Assembly: GCA_963402885.1 (NCBI GenBank)
Contig: OY727100.1
Span: 8,357,501-8,421,500 of the forward strand
DNA from: Antedon bifida
Taxonomy: Eukaryota; Echinodermata; Crinoidea; Comatulida; Antedonidae
DNA: 64,000 bases
Direction of reading: 5' to 3'
Shown: one piece after another, positions 58,701-60,002 of the stretch
Numbering within the stretch: position 1 is the stretch's first letter
Layout: every line of letters starts with the position of its first letter
Notes under the pieces: model-generated
Database searches by the model: none
Told to the model about the DNA's origin: nothing
The model's input: only the letters and a program-made list of their open reading frames with translations
Translations under genes and position numbers: made by a program

Positions 58701-59475
58701 GCATGAGGGTCATGATGATGATGTATGATGTCATCACAGGGGTAATAACCAATTGACCATGTGTACCCAAATATTCCTGTTTCATCGTCATGGATTCCAT
58801 CCCAATTTGCTGAAAGGCAGTTAGATTTATTTATTAAATATAAATGTGGGGTACTAACCTGTGACTTCGTTTCGAGTGCTGCCATCGAACGGCAGTGGCT
58901 GAATGGACCAGTACACTGGGGTGGGCCAGGGTAACCTTCGACTCTTCCGAAAGATGAACAGGCCAGATGTGGACACTGGACTTTCAGTTTAAAGTACTCA
59001 AAGAAGAAGTCCTACCACCAGAACAATGGGTCAAGGAGTGACTTCAATCTGTGTCGATTGTATAGCTATGGTTTGCGGCACTGTCTTAACCGCTTGGCCA
59101 CTCGACTCGACATGGTTTATCGATATAGGATTATGAGTTTTTAGGGATACTGAAATTACAGTACTTGTTGAAAATATTATTTCATGAGCACATACAAGGC
59201 AGCTGTGTATGAATTTTGTATTATCATATTTTTAGGCACATTTCAAAAGATTTCAAAATGTCCTATAACAATTAAGTCTTTAGAAATAGAGTTGCTTTTT
59301 AGTTTTCACATCAGTAGTGAAAAAAATCTAACAATATGCTGCTTTTAGTAACAGCTGTATAATGAATTTGGGTGACTTACATGCAATGTACCTATTCGCT
59401 CTAGTCCATCTTTCATCTACCAGTGGTATATGACCATTGAACACAGTCATTGAGCCTTTGCCATCAATGATTGTC
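9561..59475 (-). CDS. Giant FN3/cadherin/EGF type I membrane protein gene (about 48 exons, 5' end outside)
   Basis: Hand-traced exons share acceptor/donor consensus and, with the exceptions below, matching splice phases from 59475 down to the stop at 9561. The protein repeats a fibronectin-III-like module built from (I/L)xAxW, DxES, a short YxWAIGT block, YYxTVxAxNxAG and a VDxTPP linker. After these come a Cys/Thr-rich and lectin-like region, cadherin-like modules, two EGF domains, one membrane helix and an acidic tail. It is probably a cell-surface adhesion or receptor protein. I recognise the architecture but no named orthologue. Exons at 35482-35634, 27016-27110, 24899-25051, 22551-22712 and 22259-22373 are damaged, and part of one module is missing between 25540 and 27016. 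The locus may therefore be a decaying copy or a null haplotype. Confidence 0.8.
10941..11411. mobile_element. Foldback (long inverted repeat) element in intron
   Basis: Left arm about 10941-11120 and right arm about 11225-11411 are near-perfect inverted copies: TGTCTGTGAAGTTGGTTAC against GTAACCAACTTCACAGACA, and TTCTTCCGGTCAAAGT against ACTTTGACCGGAAGAA. The spacer is about 100 bp. No coding capacity. It sits between the EGF exon and the membrane-helix exon. Confidence 0.8.
11533..11752 (-). CDS. Giant gene: EGF exon
   Basis: Completes one EGF domain begun in the previous exon (NPCSIHGIC through GWEGDYC, six cysteines). It then encodes a calcium-binding-type EGF that starts DRDECQLDEPC and ends at PNC, also with six cysteines. 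It lies directly before the membrane helix, as in many adhesion receptors. Donor GAAGT/GTAAGT, phase 2. Confidence 0.85.
12108..14981 (-). CDS. Giant gene: cadherin-like exons
   Basis: Six exons in gene order: 14896-14981, 14564-14750, 14030-14206, 13241-13392, 12452-12655 and 12108-12279. All are phase-compatible. Cadherin-like signatures are VNDPPVI, HISDSDDDP, DVDSDDLLNL and the YKPNSGFYGSDSLSVFALD type of strand. Exon 14564-14750 carries an exposed basic run TTRRRRDTD that fits a furin-type site. The last exon begins the first EGF domain (NPCSIHGICQ). Confidence 0.8.
14297..14371 (-). repeat. Degenerate tRNA-like repeat copy
   Basis: The minus strand keeps GCCCCAGTGGTCTAATGGT, a degenerate anticodon arm with GCATATC, and GATCGAATCTTAG. 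It matches the tRNA-like part of the 364-bp satellite but has lost the cloverleaf. Confidence 0.6.
15530..16085. repeat. Dispersed repeat, copy 2
   Basis: Diverged copy of 5867-6200, interrupted by about 200 bp that includes a short GCAGCAGCAGCAGC run. It ends just before the exon at 16121-16263. Confidence 0.55.
16121..17699 (-). CDS. Giant gene: three exons before the cadherin-like region
   Basis: Exons 17571-17699, 16622-16772 and 16121-16263, joined in phases 1, 2 and 1. Translations such as SFSWGKDVSTMNSDPP, GVDPGYLMSFGILSNDD and MKFNTTSDWTEQYPNLIYW look like extracellular beta-strand modules. No named domain is recognised. Confidence 0.75.
16350..16500. mobile_element. Possible short decayed MITE
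   Basis: Roughly inverted ends GCTTGGTTCCCA and TGGGAACCTAGC, with inner GCAAG/CTTGC pairs, about 150 bp apart in an intron. The match is imperfect and no clear target duplication is visible. Confidence 0.3.
17840..18150 (-). repeat. Solitary copy of the 364-bp tRNA-bearing satellite monomer
   Basis: Matches the array monomers at 37.7-40.7 kb on both sides of the tRNA-like core, from the AAACAAATCAGGC end to the GCGCACCAGAGATCAAATTG end. It lacks about 30 bp that the array copies carry. Confidence 0.8.
17972..18041 (-). tRNA. tRNA-like sequence (anticodon ATC), one base short in the acceptor
   Basis: Same cloverleaf as the array copies, but the acceptor stem has lost one C at its 3' strand, so it is 70 rather than 71 nt. 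Probably not a functional tRNA. Confidence 0.4.
18461..21085 (-). CDS. Giant gene: FN3-like and following exons
   Basis: Exons 20889-21085, 19882-20065, 19445-19609, 18889-19090 and 18461-18540, all phase-matched. The first two give a textbook module of this protein: DTSPPEFDYM, IKASWEFLDQES, then GYYWAIGTSPGGTDLQPF and YYYVTVKAINGAGL. The next three contain paired cysteines (YCVGSSPDKSDDIIPC, CVFTTLSICNEAHTC) and may form a disulphide-bonded domain. Confidence 0.8.
20192..20819. mobile_element. MITE with TTAA target duplication
   Basis: Terminal inverted repeats start AGGACAACTTTACCGAGAAC and end with the inverse at 20819. They pair perfectly for about 28 bp and imperfectly further in. TTAA flanks both ends (20188-20191 and 20820-20823), which is piggyBac-type targeting. 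The 628-bp element has no transposase and lies in the intron between exons 20889-21085 and 19882-20065. Confidence 0.8.
21365..21610 (+). mobile_element. tRNA-derived SINE-like copy (Leu/Ser-type head)
   Basis: An A-box-like GCGGTTAAGGA and a B box GGGTTCGAGTCC form a tRNA-type head. A core with GGTGGAACAAGTCTTCTTGG, GGACTCTAAACCG and GGTTCAGTGT follows. The core resembles the copy at 58885-59115 and may belong to the deeply conserved central domain known from metazoan SINEs. Confidence 0.55.
21665..21880 (-). repeat. Old diverged copy of the tRNA-bearing monomer
   Basis: Aligns with the satellite monomer from GAGAAAAAG through a mutated tRNA-like core (TTGATATGCAGAC retained) and beyond it (GATAGCAACTC, GGTACGG, TTGTATGTAGGCGC). 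The family therefore existed as dispersed copies before the arrays formed. Confidence 0.65.
21909..22712 (-). CDS. Giant gene: exons with lesions
   Basis: Exon 22551-22712 starts in the right phase (IGYTIQLSVDGNLLGDL) but reaches TAA at 22578-22580. The correct continuation (NVPEFTDPFIIPKTSAYF) lies in another frame, so about 2 nt are lost or 1 gained near 22616-22624. The next exon starts at 22373 (LPPPSEDLCRYGSSFISG) and runs into TAG at 22259-22261 with no GT donor in the right phase. Exon 21909-22092 is intact and Cys-rich (FLPCYPCYSECDRYFCDPLC). Confidence 0.65.
23115..24180 (-). CDS. Giant gene: Cys/Thr-rich and lectin-like exons
   Basis: Exons 24061-24180, 23711-23854, 23383-23566 and 23115-23269, all phase-consistent. 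Features are CSCC and CDCDC clusters, a mucin-like Thr-rich stretch (TTTQRITTTLPPTTTVP) likely to be O-glycosylated, an acidic segment, then LWCRFYQDE and FDPSSDWHHYEFTF. The last two are reminiscent of concanavalin/laminin-G-type beta-sandwiches. That domain call is inference. Confidence 0.75.
24255..24760 (+). mobile_element. 5'-truncated LINE 3' end (L2/CR1 superfamily)
   Basis: An 87-codon plus-strand frame (24258-24521) reads as the C-terminus of a LINE polymerase (SAGKIIGSDLP, NDTHPLNKYILNRSGIRL, SFVPNS). It is homologous to the end of the 60.0-62.9 kb element. An AT-rich 3' untranslated part follows. Intronic, opposite in strand to the host gene. Confidence 0.75.
24899..25540 (-). CDS. 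Giant gene: two exons, the second frameshifted
   Basis: Exon 25367-25540 (CDLTATNKAGSYVTTTSSP, ending HMSG) is intact and ends in phase 1. Exon 24899-25051 opens in frame (FIFLPNPNIEPCPDQ, then SVNSKGARV) but its downstream splice phase requires another frame (GWNMDGNDWKIHYHHEQ). The switch falls at 24944-24960, where AAGGGTGC is followed by AAGGGTGG. Loss of one 8-bp repeat unit would explain the shift and fits the phase arithmetic. Confidence 0.65.
25541..27015. other. Intron segment where a module exon is missing
   Basis: The FN3 module begun at 27016-27110 should be finished by an exon here, but none was found. The segment has a polypurine tract on the plus strand (about 25647-25775), CpG-rich unique DNA around 26.1-26.9 kb, and an 11-bp inverted repeat CCAGACGGAGT (26898-26908, inverse at 26973-26983), a possible insertion footprint. 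Confidence 0.4.
27016..27110 (-). CDS. Giant gene: damaged FN3 exon
   Basis: The acceptor at 27110 gives PAWFTANRV in the correct phase, but the frame meets TGA at 27058-27060. The module signature (TIHWSKFNDPESQIGYYEI) is one base out of frame, consistent with an extra A in GTTAACG (about 27080-27086). No usable donor follows GYYEI. The low edge is approximate. Confidence 0.55.
27254..29751 (-). CDS. Giant gene: four FN3-like exons
   Basis: Exons 29491-29751, 28924-29081, 27653-27803 and 27254-27369, phases 1, 0, 1 and 0. Recognisable strands are YYSVAIGNDRLYP, YYVTVRAYGGQLA, TSFSWSNFISDQP, TYAEETHLSLQHNHNYYIVV and GRIWLENNP. The intron between 28924 and 27803 contains about 800 bp (28.0-28.8 kb) in which I recognise nothing. 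Confidence 0.8.
30042..31397 (-). CDS. Giant gene: five FN3-like exons
   Basis: Exons 31304-31397, 31099-31216, 30877-31001, 30644-30777 and 30042-30311. All junction phases agree (2, 0, 2, 1, 1). They contain two (I/L)xAxW module starts (IRASWDFSGDTC, LSAKWDGFGVDD), matching YDIAIGSEVG and YEWAIKRIDG blocks, and FYSIVRATNMLGH. Confidence 0.85.
31740..34301 (-). CDS. Giant gene: three exons flanking the minisatellite
   Basis: Exons 34186-34301 (MVWDGTETEIFDGV), 32005-32128 (SFEWAVGTEPRLDNVQPF) and 31740-31913 (YYTTVRAITGAGN, VDQTPAKIHSL), phases 0, 1 and 1. The 28-bp minisatellite fills almost the whole intron between the first two, whose coding joins cleanly across it. Confidence 0.85.
32171..34110. 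repeat. 28-bp minisatellite, about 69 copies
   Basis: Head-to-tail units of GTCTACA(T/C)GGTTCA(T/A)AC followed by AATATTTC(T/A)AT. Nearly all variation falls at three two-state positions, and only the last few units are degenerate. Because 28 is not a multiple of 3 and the unit has no stop, all three plus frames stay open for about 590-600 codons. These are not genes. Confidence 0.97.
34856..36002 (-). CDS. Giant gene: three exons, the middle one damaged
   Basis: Exons 35824-36002 (YNTRISGVNNAGL, IDPSPPL), 35482-35634 and 34856-35080 (PVYYLTVKAENGAQSF). The middle exon starts in frame (SSIKVGVMDPGESEEF, YVWQSDP), hits TAA at 35551-35553, continues GIRATW, then needs one extra base near 35533 to reach DAESGIISYWAAIGTQPG. 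Its 153-nt length is one short of what the flanking phases require. Confidence 0.75.
35106..35342. repeat. 79-bp tandem triplication in intron
   Basis: Three head-to-tail copies (starting at about 35106, 35185 and 35264) of a 79-bp unit from TTAGACTGTTACA to CCAGATACATTTG. Copies 2 and 3 are almost identical. Confidence 0.9.
36360..37164 (-). CDS. Giant gene: two FN3-like exons
   Basis: Exons 36921-37164 (EIIHESESVG, FIELDVVNQAGLSVTQ, VDLTPPIMTFIGDG) and 36360-36477 (LISANWNFHDPESDMNHY). Phases match each other and the exon at 35824-36002. The acceptor at 37164 joins the exon at 44145-44325 in phase across the satellite-filled intron. Confidence 0.85.
36517..36677. mobile_element. 161-bp MITE with TAA target duplication
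   Basis: Inverted ends AGCTCTGCCTACACTATCAA and TTGATAGTGTAGACAGAGCT, flanked on both sides by TAA (36514-36516, 36678-36680). Three-base TWA-type duplications fit the PIF/Harbinger superfamily. No coding capacity. Confidence 0.75.
37829..37899 (-). tRNA. tRNA-like sequence, anticodon ATC (array copy)
   Basis: Full 71-nt cloverleaf by hand: acceptor GCCCCAG/TTGGGGC, D stem GTCT/GGAC, anticodon stem TCTGC/GCAGG with loop ATATCAA, 4-nt variable loop, T stem CCGAG/CTCGG with TTCGAGT. A and B boxes are intact. ATC would read GAU (Asp), but A34 Asp tRNAs are essentially unknown in eukaryotes and the body resembles Glu/Gln-type tRNAs, so function is doubtful. Confidence 0.55.
38193..38263 (-). tRNA. 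tRNA-like sequence, anticodon ATC (array copy)
   Basis: Identical cloverleaf to the copy at 37829. Confidence 0.5.
38557..38627 (-). tRNA. tRNA-like sequence, anticodon ATC (array copy)
   Basis: Same cloverleaf with one D-loop substitution (CATCAGACC on the plus strand instead of CATTAGACC). Confidence 0.5.
38921..38991 (-). tRNA. tRNA-like sequence, anticodon ATC (array copy)
   Basis: Same cloverleaf. The unit is cut short just after the tRNA by a TA-dinucleotide run. Confidence 0.5.
39089..39159 (-). tRNA. tRNA-like sequence, anticodon ATC (array copy)
   Basis: Same cloverleaf, only 168 bp from its neighbour because part of the monomer was replaced by the TA run. Confidence 0.5.
39453..39523 (-). 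tRNA. tRNA-like sequence, anticodon ATC (array copy)
   Basis: Same cloverleaf as the copy at 37829. Confidence 0.5.
39817..39887 (-). tRNA. tRNA-like sequence, anticodon ATC (array copy)
   Basis: Same cloverleaf as the copy at 37829. Confidence 0.5.
40181..40251 (-). tRNA. tRNA-like sequence, anticodon ATC (array copy)
   Basis: Same cloverleaf as the copy at 37829. Confidence 0.5.
40545..40615 (-). tRNA. tRNA-like sequence, anticodon ATC (array copy)
   Basis: Last copy of the minus-oriented arm. The unit then ends in a TA run next to the Penelope-like fragment. Confidence 0.5.
40745..40774 (-). ncRNA. Hammerhead ribozyme core (Penelope-type)
   Basis: The minus strand reads CTGATGA, a stem II TGGGC-TAT-GCCC, then GAAA and a minimal stem III (AC-AT-GT) ending in C, so cleavage is predicted after the C at 40746. 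All invariant core bases are present. Stem I pairing is weak (only C-G and A-U next to the core are clear), typical of the minimal hammerheads in Penelope-like repeats, which may act as dimers. Confidence 0.7.
41003..41968 (-). CDS. Penelope-like GIY-YIG endonuclease ORF (321 codons, chimeric start)
   Basis: The first six residues (MVRRNS) come from satellite DNA. Then four in-frame copies of a 32-residue unit (with RIPLVLTYHP) follow, a linker (IFQEPPMIAYRRDQSIKDTLVKS in part), a Cys cluster (NRCSTCNYVSC) and the GIY-YIG core (LVYCISCTKC, LYIGETKRRLGDRFVEHLR). In Penelope-like elements this domain nicks target DNA. Without the RT it cannot retrotranspose. The open frame suggests youth or chance, not host use. 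Confidence 0.8.
   Translation of the reverse strand: MVRRNSNFSTHNTNACDRIPLVLTYHPMNKKVINIVRDNFSTHNTNACDRIPLVLTYHPMNKKVINIVRDNFSTHNTNACDRIPLVLTYHPMNKKVINIVRDNFSTHNTNACDRIPLVLTYHPMNKKVINIVRDNFSILTEDKSATKDIFQEPPMIAYRRDQSIKDTLVKSKLQNKGNELTGTFKCNRNRCSTCNYVSCSNQIVGPSGNYVITDHITCTTRNLVYCISCTKCNMLYIGETKRRLGDRFVEHLRSIKLKTPGLPVATHFCNNEHSLSDITISGVKVCNGSETSRRIIEERIIVKLGTLAPTGINVQFRSFKH
41567..41950 (-). repeat. 96-bp unit repeated four times within the Penelope ORF
   Basis: Four essentially identical head-to-tail copies of 96 bp (32 codons), so the frame is kept. Only one copy corresponds to the normal family sequence. The other three are recent duplications abutting the satellite junction. Confidence 0.95.
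42324..42394 (+). tRNA. tRNA-like sequence, anticodon ATC, mutated T stem
   Basis: As the minus-arm copies, but the T arm reads CCGAG-TTCGAGT-GTCGG, leaving one G-G mismatch, and the variable loop has one substitution. Confidence 0.45.
42688..42758 (+). tRNA. tRNA-like sequence, anticodon ATC, mutated T stem
   Basis: Same two changes as the copy at 42324. Confidence 0.45.
43052..43122 (+). tRNA. tRNA-like sequence, anticodon ATC (array copy)
   Basis: Fully paired cloverleaf identical to the minus-arm copies. Confidence 0.5.
43416..43486 (+). tRNA. tRNA-like sequence, anticodon ATC (array copy)
   Basis: Fully paired cloverleaf identical to the minus-arm copies. Confidence 0.5.
43780..43850 (+). 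tRNA. tRNA-like sequence, anticodon ATC (array copy)
   Basis: Fully paired cloverleaf identical to the minus-arm copies. Last unit of this arm. Confidence 0.5.
44145..44325 (-). CDS. Giant gene: FN3-like exon
   Basis: Encodes YDYYITVRGLNKVEFGG, then VCHSIPLVIDNTFPFVNDIFD. The acceptor at 44325 matches phase 1 of the exon at 58639-58809. Two donors are possible (44145 or 44150). The one at 44145 joins the exon ending at 37164 in phase. Confidence 0.8.
44698..45745 (+). mobile_element. LINE-A, 5'-truncated, first part (split by LINE-B)
   Basis: Begins in RT (IKQGVRQGCVLSPILFCIF, catalytic box FWADD, DWKMQFNPTKSNV). Stops and shifts around 45010-45130 follow, then open C-terminal parts at 45140-45328 and 45332-45730 (TPCATLYGELGW, LKFKLRSNTLLLERK). 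The remaining C-terminus is found 7 kb away at 52869, so another element inserted here. Clade uncertain (jockey/I-like). Confidence 0.75.
45746..46559 (+). mobile_element. LINE-B (L2/CR1 type), first part: endonuclease and linker
   Basis: Open frame from within the endonuclease (INYILGDFNIDIL, IYRPSRIT, LIDNIITN, SDHLPVF) into the linker before the RT. It is 5'-truncated, inserted into LINE-A and itself split by the LTR element at CTTT (46556-46559). Confidence 0.85.
46560..47246 (+). repeat. 5' LTR
   Basis: 687 bp, TG...CA ends, with an AATAAA near 47173. Identical to the 3' LTR apart from a 2-bp TA length difference. Confidence 0.93.
47252..47269 (+). promoter_or_regulatory. Primer-binding site (tRNA-Pro-like)
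   Basis: TGGGGGGTCATCCGGGAA begins 5 nt after the 5' LTR and differs at about three of 18 positions from the classic retroviral tRNA-Pro primer site. Confidence 0.7.
47345..49951 (+). CDS. Gypsy gag-protease-truncated RT polyprotein (868 codons)
   Basis: In order: a SAP-like N-terminus (DLLKLATHLGLKDVDSSMRK, about 30-65), a charged coiled coil, a capsid with SCAN-like C-terminal half (EAYRQQFRNKQRQT through ARLADDYALTH), a CCHC zinc knuckle CNYCKKPGHIMSEC, an aspartic protease DTGASQSLL, and three copies of a 12-residue SEDNLTSVLCA unit. The RT N-terminal half then follows (WSSPCVLVLKPDGSYRLYTD, LFGMRNAPATFQ). The catalytic YIDD is YINE here and a stop follows at YSDT, so the polymerase is dead. 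The capsid and protease look intact. Confidence 0.92.
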   Translation: MFVKLVTVTMVFEPETFFADPTQEVFNSLKKDDLLKLATHLGLKDVDSSMRKNDIKSRLLTYLVEEDIFDSSVMSSQVDSSLDAKLREIELQNMKEIEIRRMELEFEREERDFKLKLRELELASGISQPTSNPKFDVTKHIRLVPPFQEKEVDKFFLHFEKIAANLKWPKEHWTLLLQSVLTGKAREIYTDLSIEQSSSYDVVKELILKGYELVPEAYRQQFRNKQRQTNQTHLEFAQTKERLFDRWCASKQTNKDYDRLRQLILIEEFKSCITPDVRTYLDEQKAETLSQAARLADDYALTHKQAFIQKPQSQSVMSSGNKVQPNASSQSDTSSTSPKPTHTPNKSDQQFPSPSTICNYCKKPGHIMSECFALKRKEGKSKPSGLVLVKKHKNEIFKNLVSDSVLDGYSPFMSDGFVSLIGDDLNLKPIRILRDTGASQSLLLEGILPLSDRSSTGDDVFLQGIELGYFNVPLHNIVIKSDFINGPVVVGVLKELPFMGVTFVLGNDLAGTMVKVDETTPDPSMFPVCAITHSISQQIDEVILGDTFLASEFNSPSDDTLFTGIMPRVCLTKEKLIAEQVDDSNIYKNVISEDNLTSAICTISEDNLTSVLCANSEDNLTSVLSATELISITPATKVESDLNLNVQNNNGGNYDLNAESCLRLQHSEVLANLDAKFVHLTDAERTVLTKLVLEHNSSFPDVPVQINNDDDAKLLKEHPYHLNIIQQNYLKQDIEYMLQNDIIEPSSSQWSSPCVLVLKPDGSYRLYTDFRKVNVVPKADSYPLRHINDCLYKLGKFDLLKGYWQVSLIERVKDISAFVTNDGLYQYKRMLFGMRNAPATFQRLLNSVIADINGCEGYINEVIVYSDT
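50169..50857 (+). repeat. 3' LTR
   Basis: 689 bp. Preceded by the purine tract AAGGAGGGG and followed by the CTTT target duplicate and the resumed LINE-B frame. Confidence 0.93.
50862..52515 (+). CDS. LINE-B reverse transcriptase C-terminal ORF
   Basis: Complete RT core: SNKSPGIDDLHANVIK, RVTPIFKSGSKSDLTNHRPI, IDLSKAFDTIDH, GVPQGSLLGPLLF, catalytic YADD (FFLYADDTTVFY), KFLGVYLDSGLTWKTH. The C-terminal domain ends LWNNLPPDIGNS and FSSKLKKYLI. No internal stop. Copies nucleic acid for target-primed retrotransposition in intact relatives. Here it is 5'-truncated and interrupted. Confidence 0.9.
50862..52873 (+). mobile_element. LINE-B, second part: RT, C-terminus and 3' tail
   Basis: The frame broken at 46559 resumes exactly here once the LTR element and one CTTT are discounted. 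The element ends in a short ATTGA-type repeat tail (about 52845-52873), typical of L2/CR1-type elements, then LINE-A resumes. Confidence 0.9.
52869..53480 (+). mobile_element. LINE-A, remainder (C-terminal Cys/His motif and 3' region)
   Basis: Reads CCCKLCNRNEEETIMHFLLT and on to TTLEEERK, the C-x2-C...H...C motif that ends jockey/I-like polymerases, which is missing from the 44.7-45.7 kb part. The frame stops at 53173. AT-rich 3' DNA continues to the Helitron-like copies. Confidence 0.75.
53487..55055 (+). mobile_element. Helitron-like non-autonomous element, tandem copy 1
   Basis: Starts with a perfect 12-bp hairpin AGGTGATCATTT/AAATGATCACCT. Close to the 3' end ATGATCACCT recurs as a subterminal inverted repeat, then a hairpin TTCGTCAAAGTGACAAATT and CTAG followed by T. 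No ORF. Internal DNA carries GCGC-rich half-sites and three TGACGTCA octamers. This copy has one mismatch in the 3' hairpin. Confidence 0.7.
55063..56637 (+). mobile_element. Helitron-like non-autonomous element, tandem copy 2
   Basis: 1,575 bp, only 7 bp after copy 1. Same 5' hairpin, perfect 3' hairpin AATTCGTCA-AAG-TGACGAATT, then AAATTCTAG and T. Three TGACGTCA sites at equivalent places. Confidence 0.72.
56791..58373 (+). mobile_element. Helitron-like non-autonomous element, tandem copy 3
   Basis: 1,583 bp, separated from copy 2 by 153 bp. Same ends, perfect 3' hairpin, three TGACGTCA sites. Divergence among the three copies is a scatter of substitutions and short indels, so the tandem is not brand new. 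Confidence 0.72.
58639..59475 (-). CDS. Giant gene: first two exons visible
   Basis: Exons 59381-59475 (IIDGKGSMTVFNGHIPLVDE) and 58639-58809 (SNWDGIHDDETGIFGYTWSI, a His-rich DDIIHHHHDPHAH, then EWTHIGLVNGL). The joined reading YIASNWDGIHD matches the module start pattern. The next exon is 14 kb away, across the nested transposons. Confidence 0.75.
58885..59115 (-). mobile_element. tRNA-derived SINE-like copy (Leu/Ser-type head)
   Basis: Minus strand: GTCGAGTGGCCAAGCGGTTA is a clear Leu/Ser tRNA-type A-box region. The B box is decayed (GATTGAAGTC), followed by the core TTCTGGTGGTAGGACTTCTT, ACTTTAAAC and GTCCAGTGT shared with 21365-21610. Confidence 0.55.
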
Positions 59476-59541
59476 CTATAAGAGGCAAAAACACACATGT
59501 ATTAATATCTTATCTGTAAGTATGATTTGTCACTGTTATAC

Positions 59542-59645
59542 AGTAAGAATGCACTGTACAGCACAGGATGCTGAGCTTTTGAGATCAAAGGGTTTATCTG
59601 TGGCTGCGATACGATCAGTTCCACACCCTTAACAGACACCGCACG
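59542..59645 (-). CDS. Possible further giant-gene exon (weak)
   Basis: Good acceptor TTTCTGCAG, then an open frame (AVSVKGVELIVSQPQINP) to a weak donor GTATAA in the phase the next exon needs. It lacks the module signature, so it may be chance. Confidence 0.2.
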
Positions 59646-60002
59646 CTGCAGAAAGAATATACATGCATACAAACTGTTGGTATTTGTCACAACCAGACAT
59701 AAGATCAAAGGACTGCTACGAGTTCCTATTTCTATATTGGCAAGGAAAGCTCAATGTCCTGTTGTTATATTGCCTTGGTAGATTGTAGGAAACTGCACAT
59801 GCTTACATGCTAAACAGCATTGTGATAGCTACCGCAACTACTCTATGCAAGAACAGTGTATACTTTTATGACACTCTATTCGAGTTGATATCATTTTGCA
59901 CTTATACATACATATAAACAATGTTAAAAATAAAATAAGCATATAAAAGAGTTACAAATTTTGTAGTGTTTAGTAACACTTAAAAACATTACCGATTGTT
60001 TG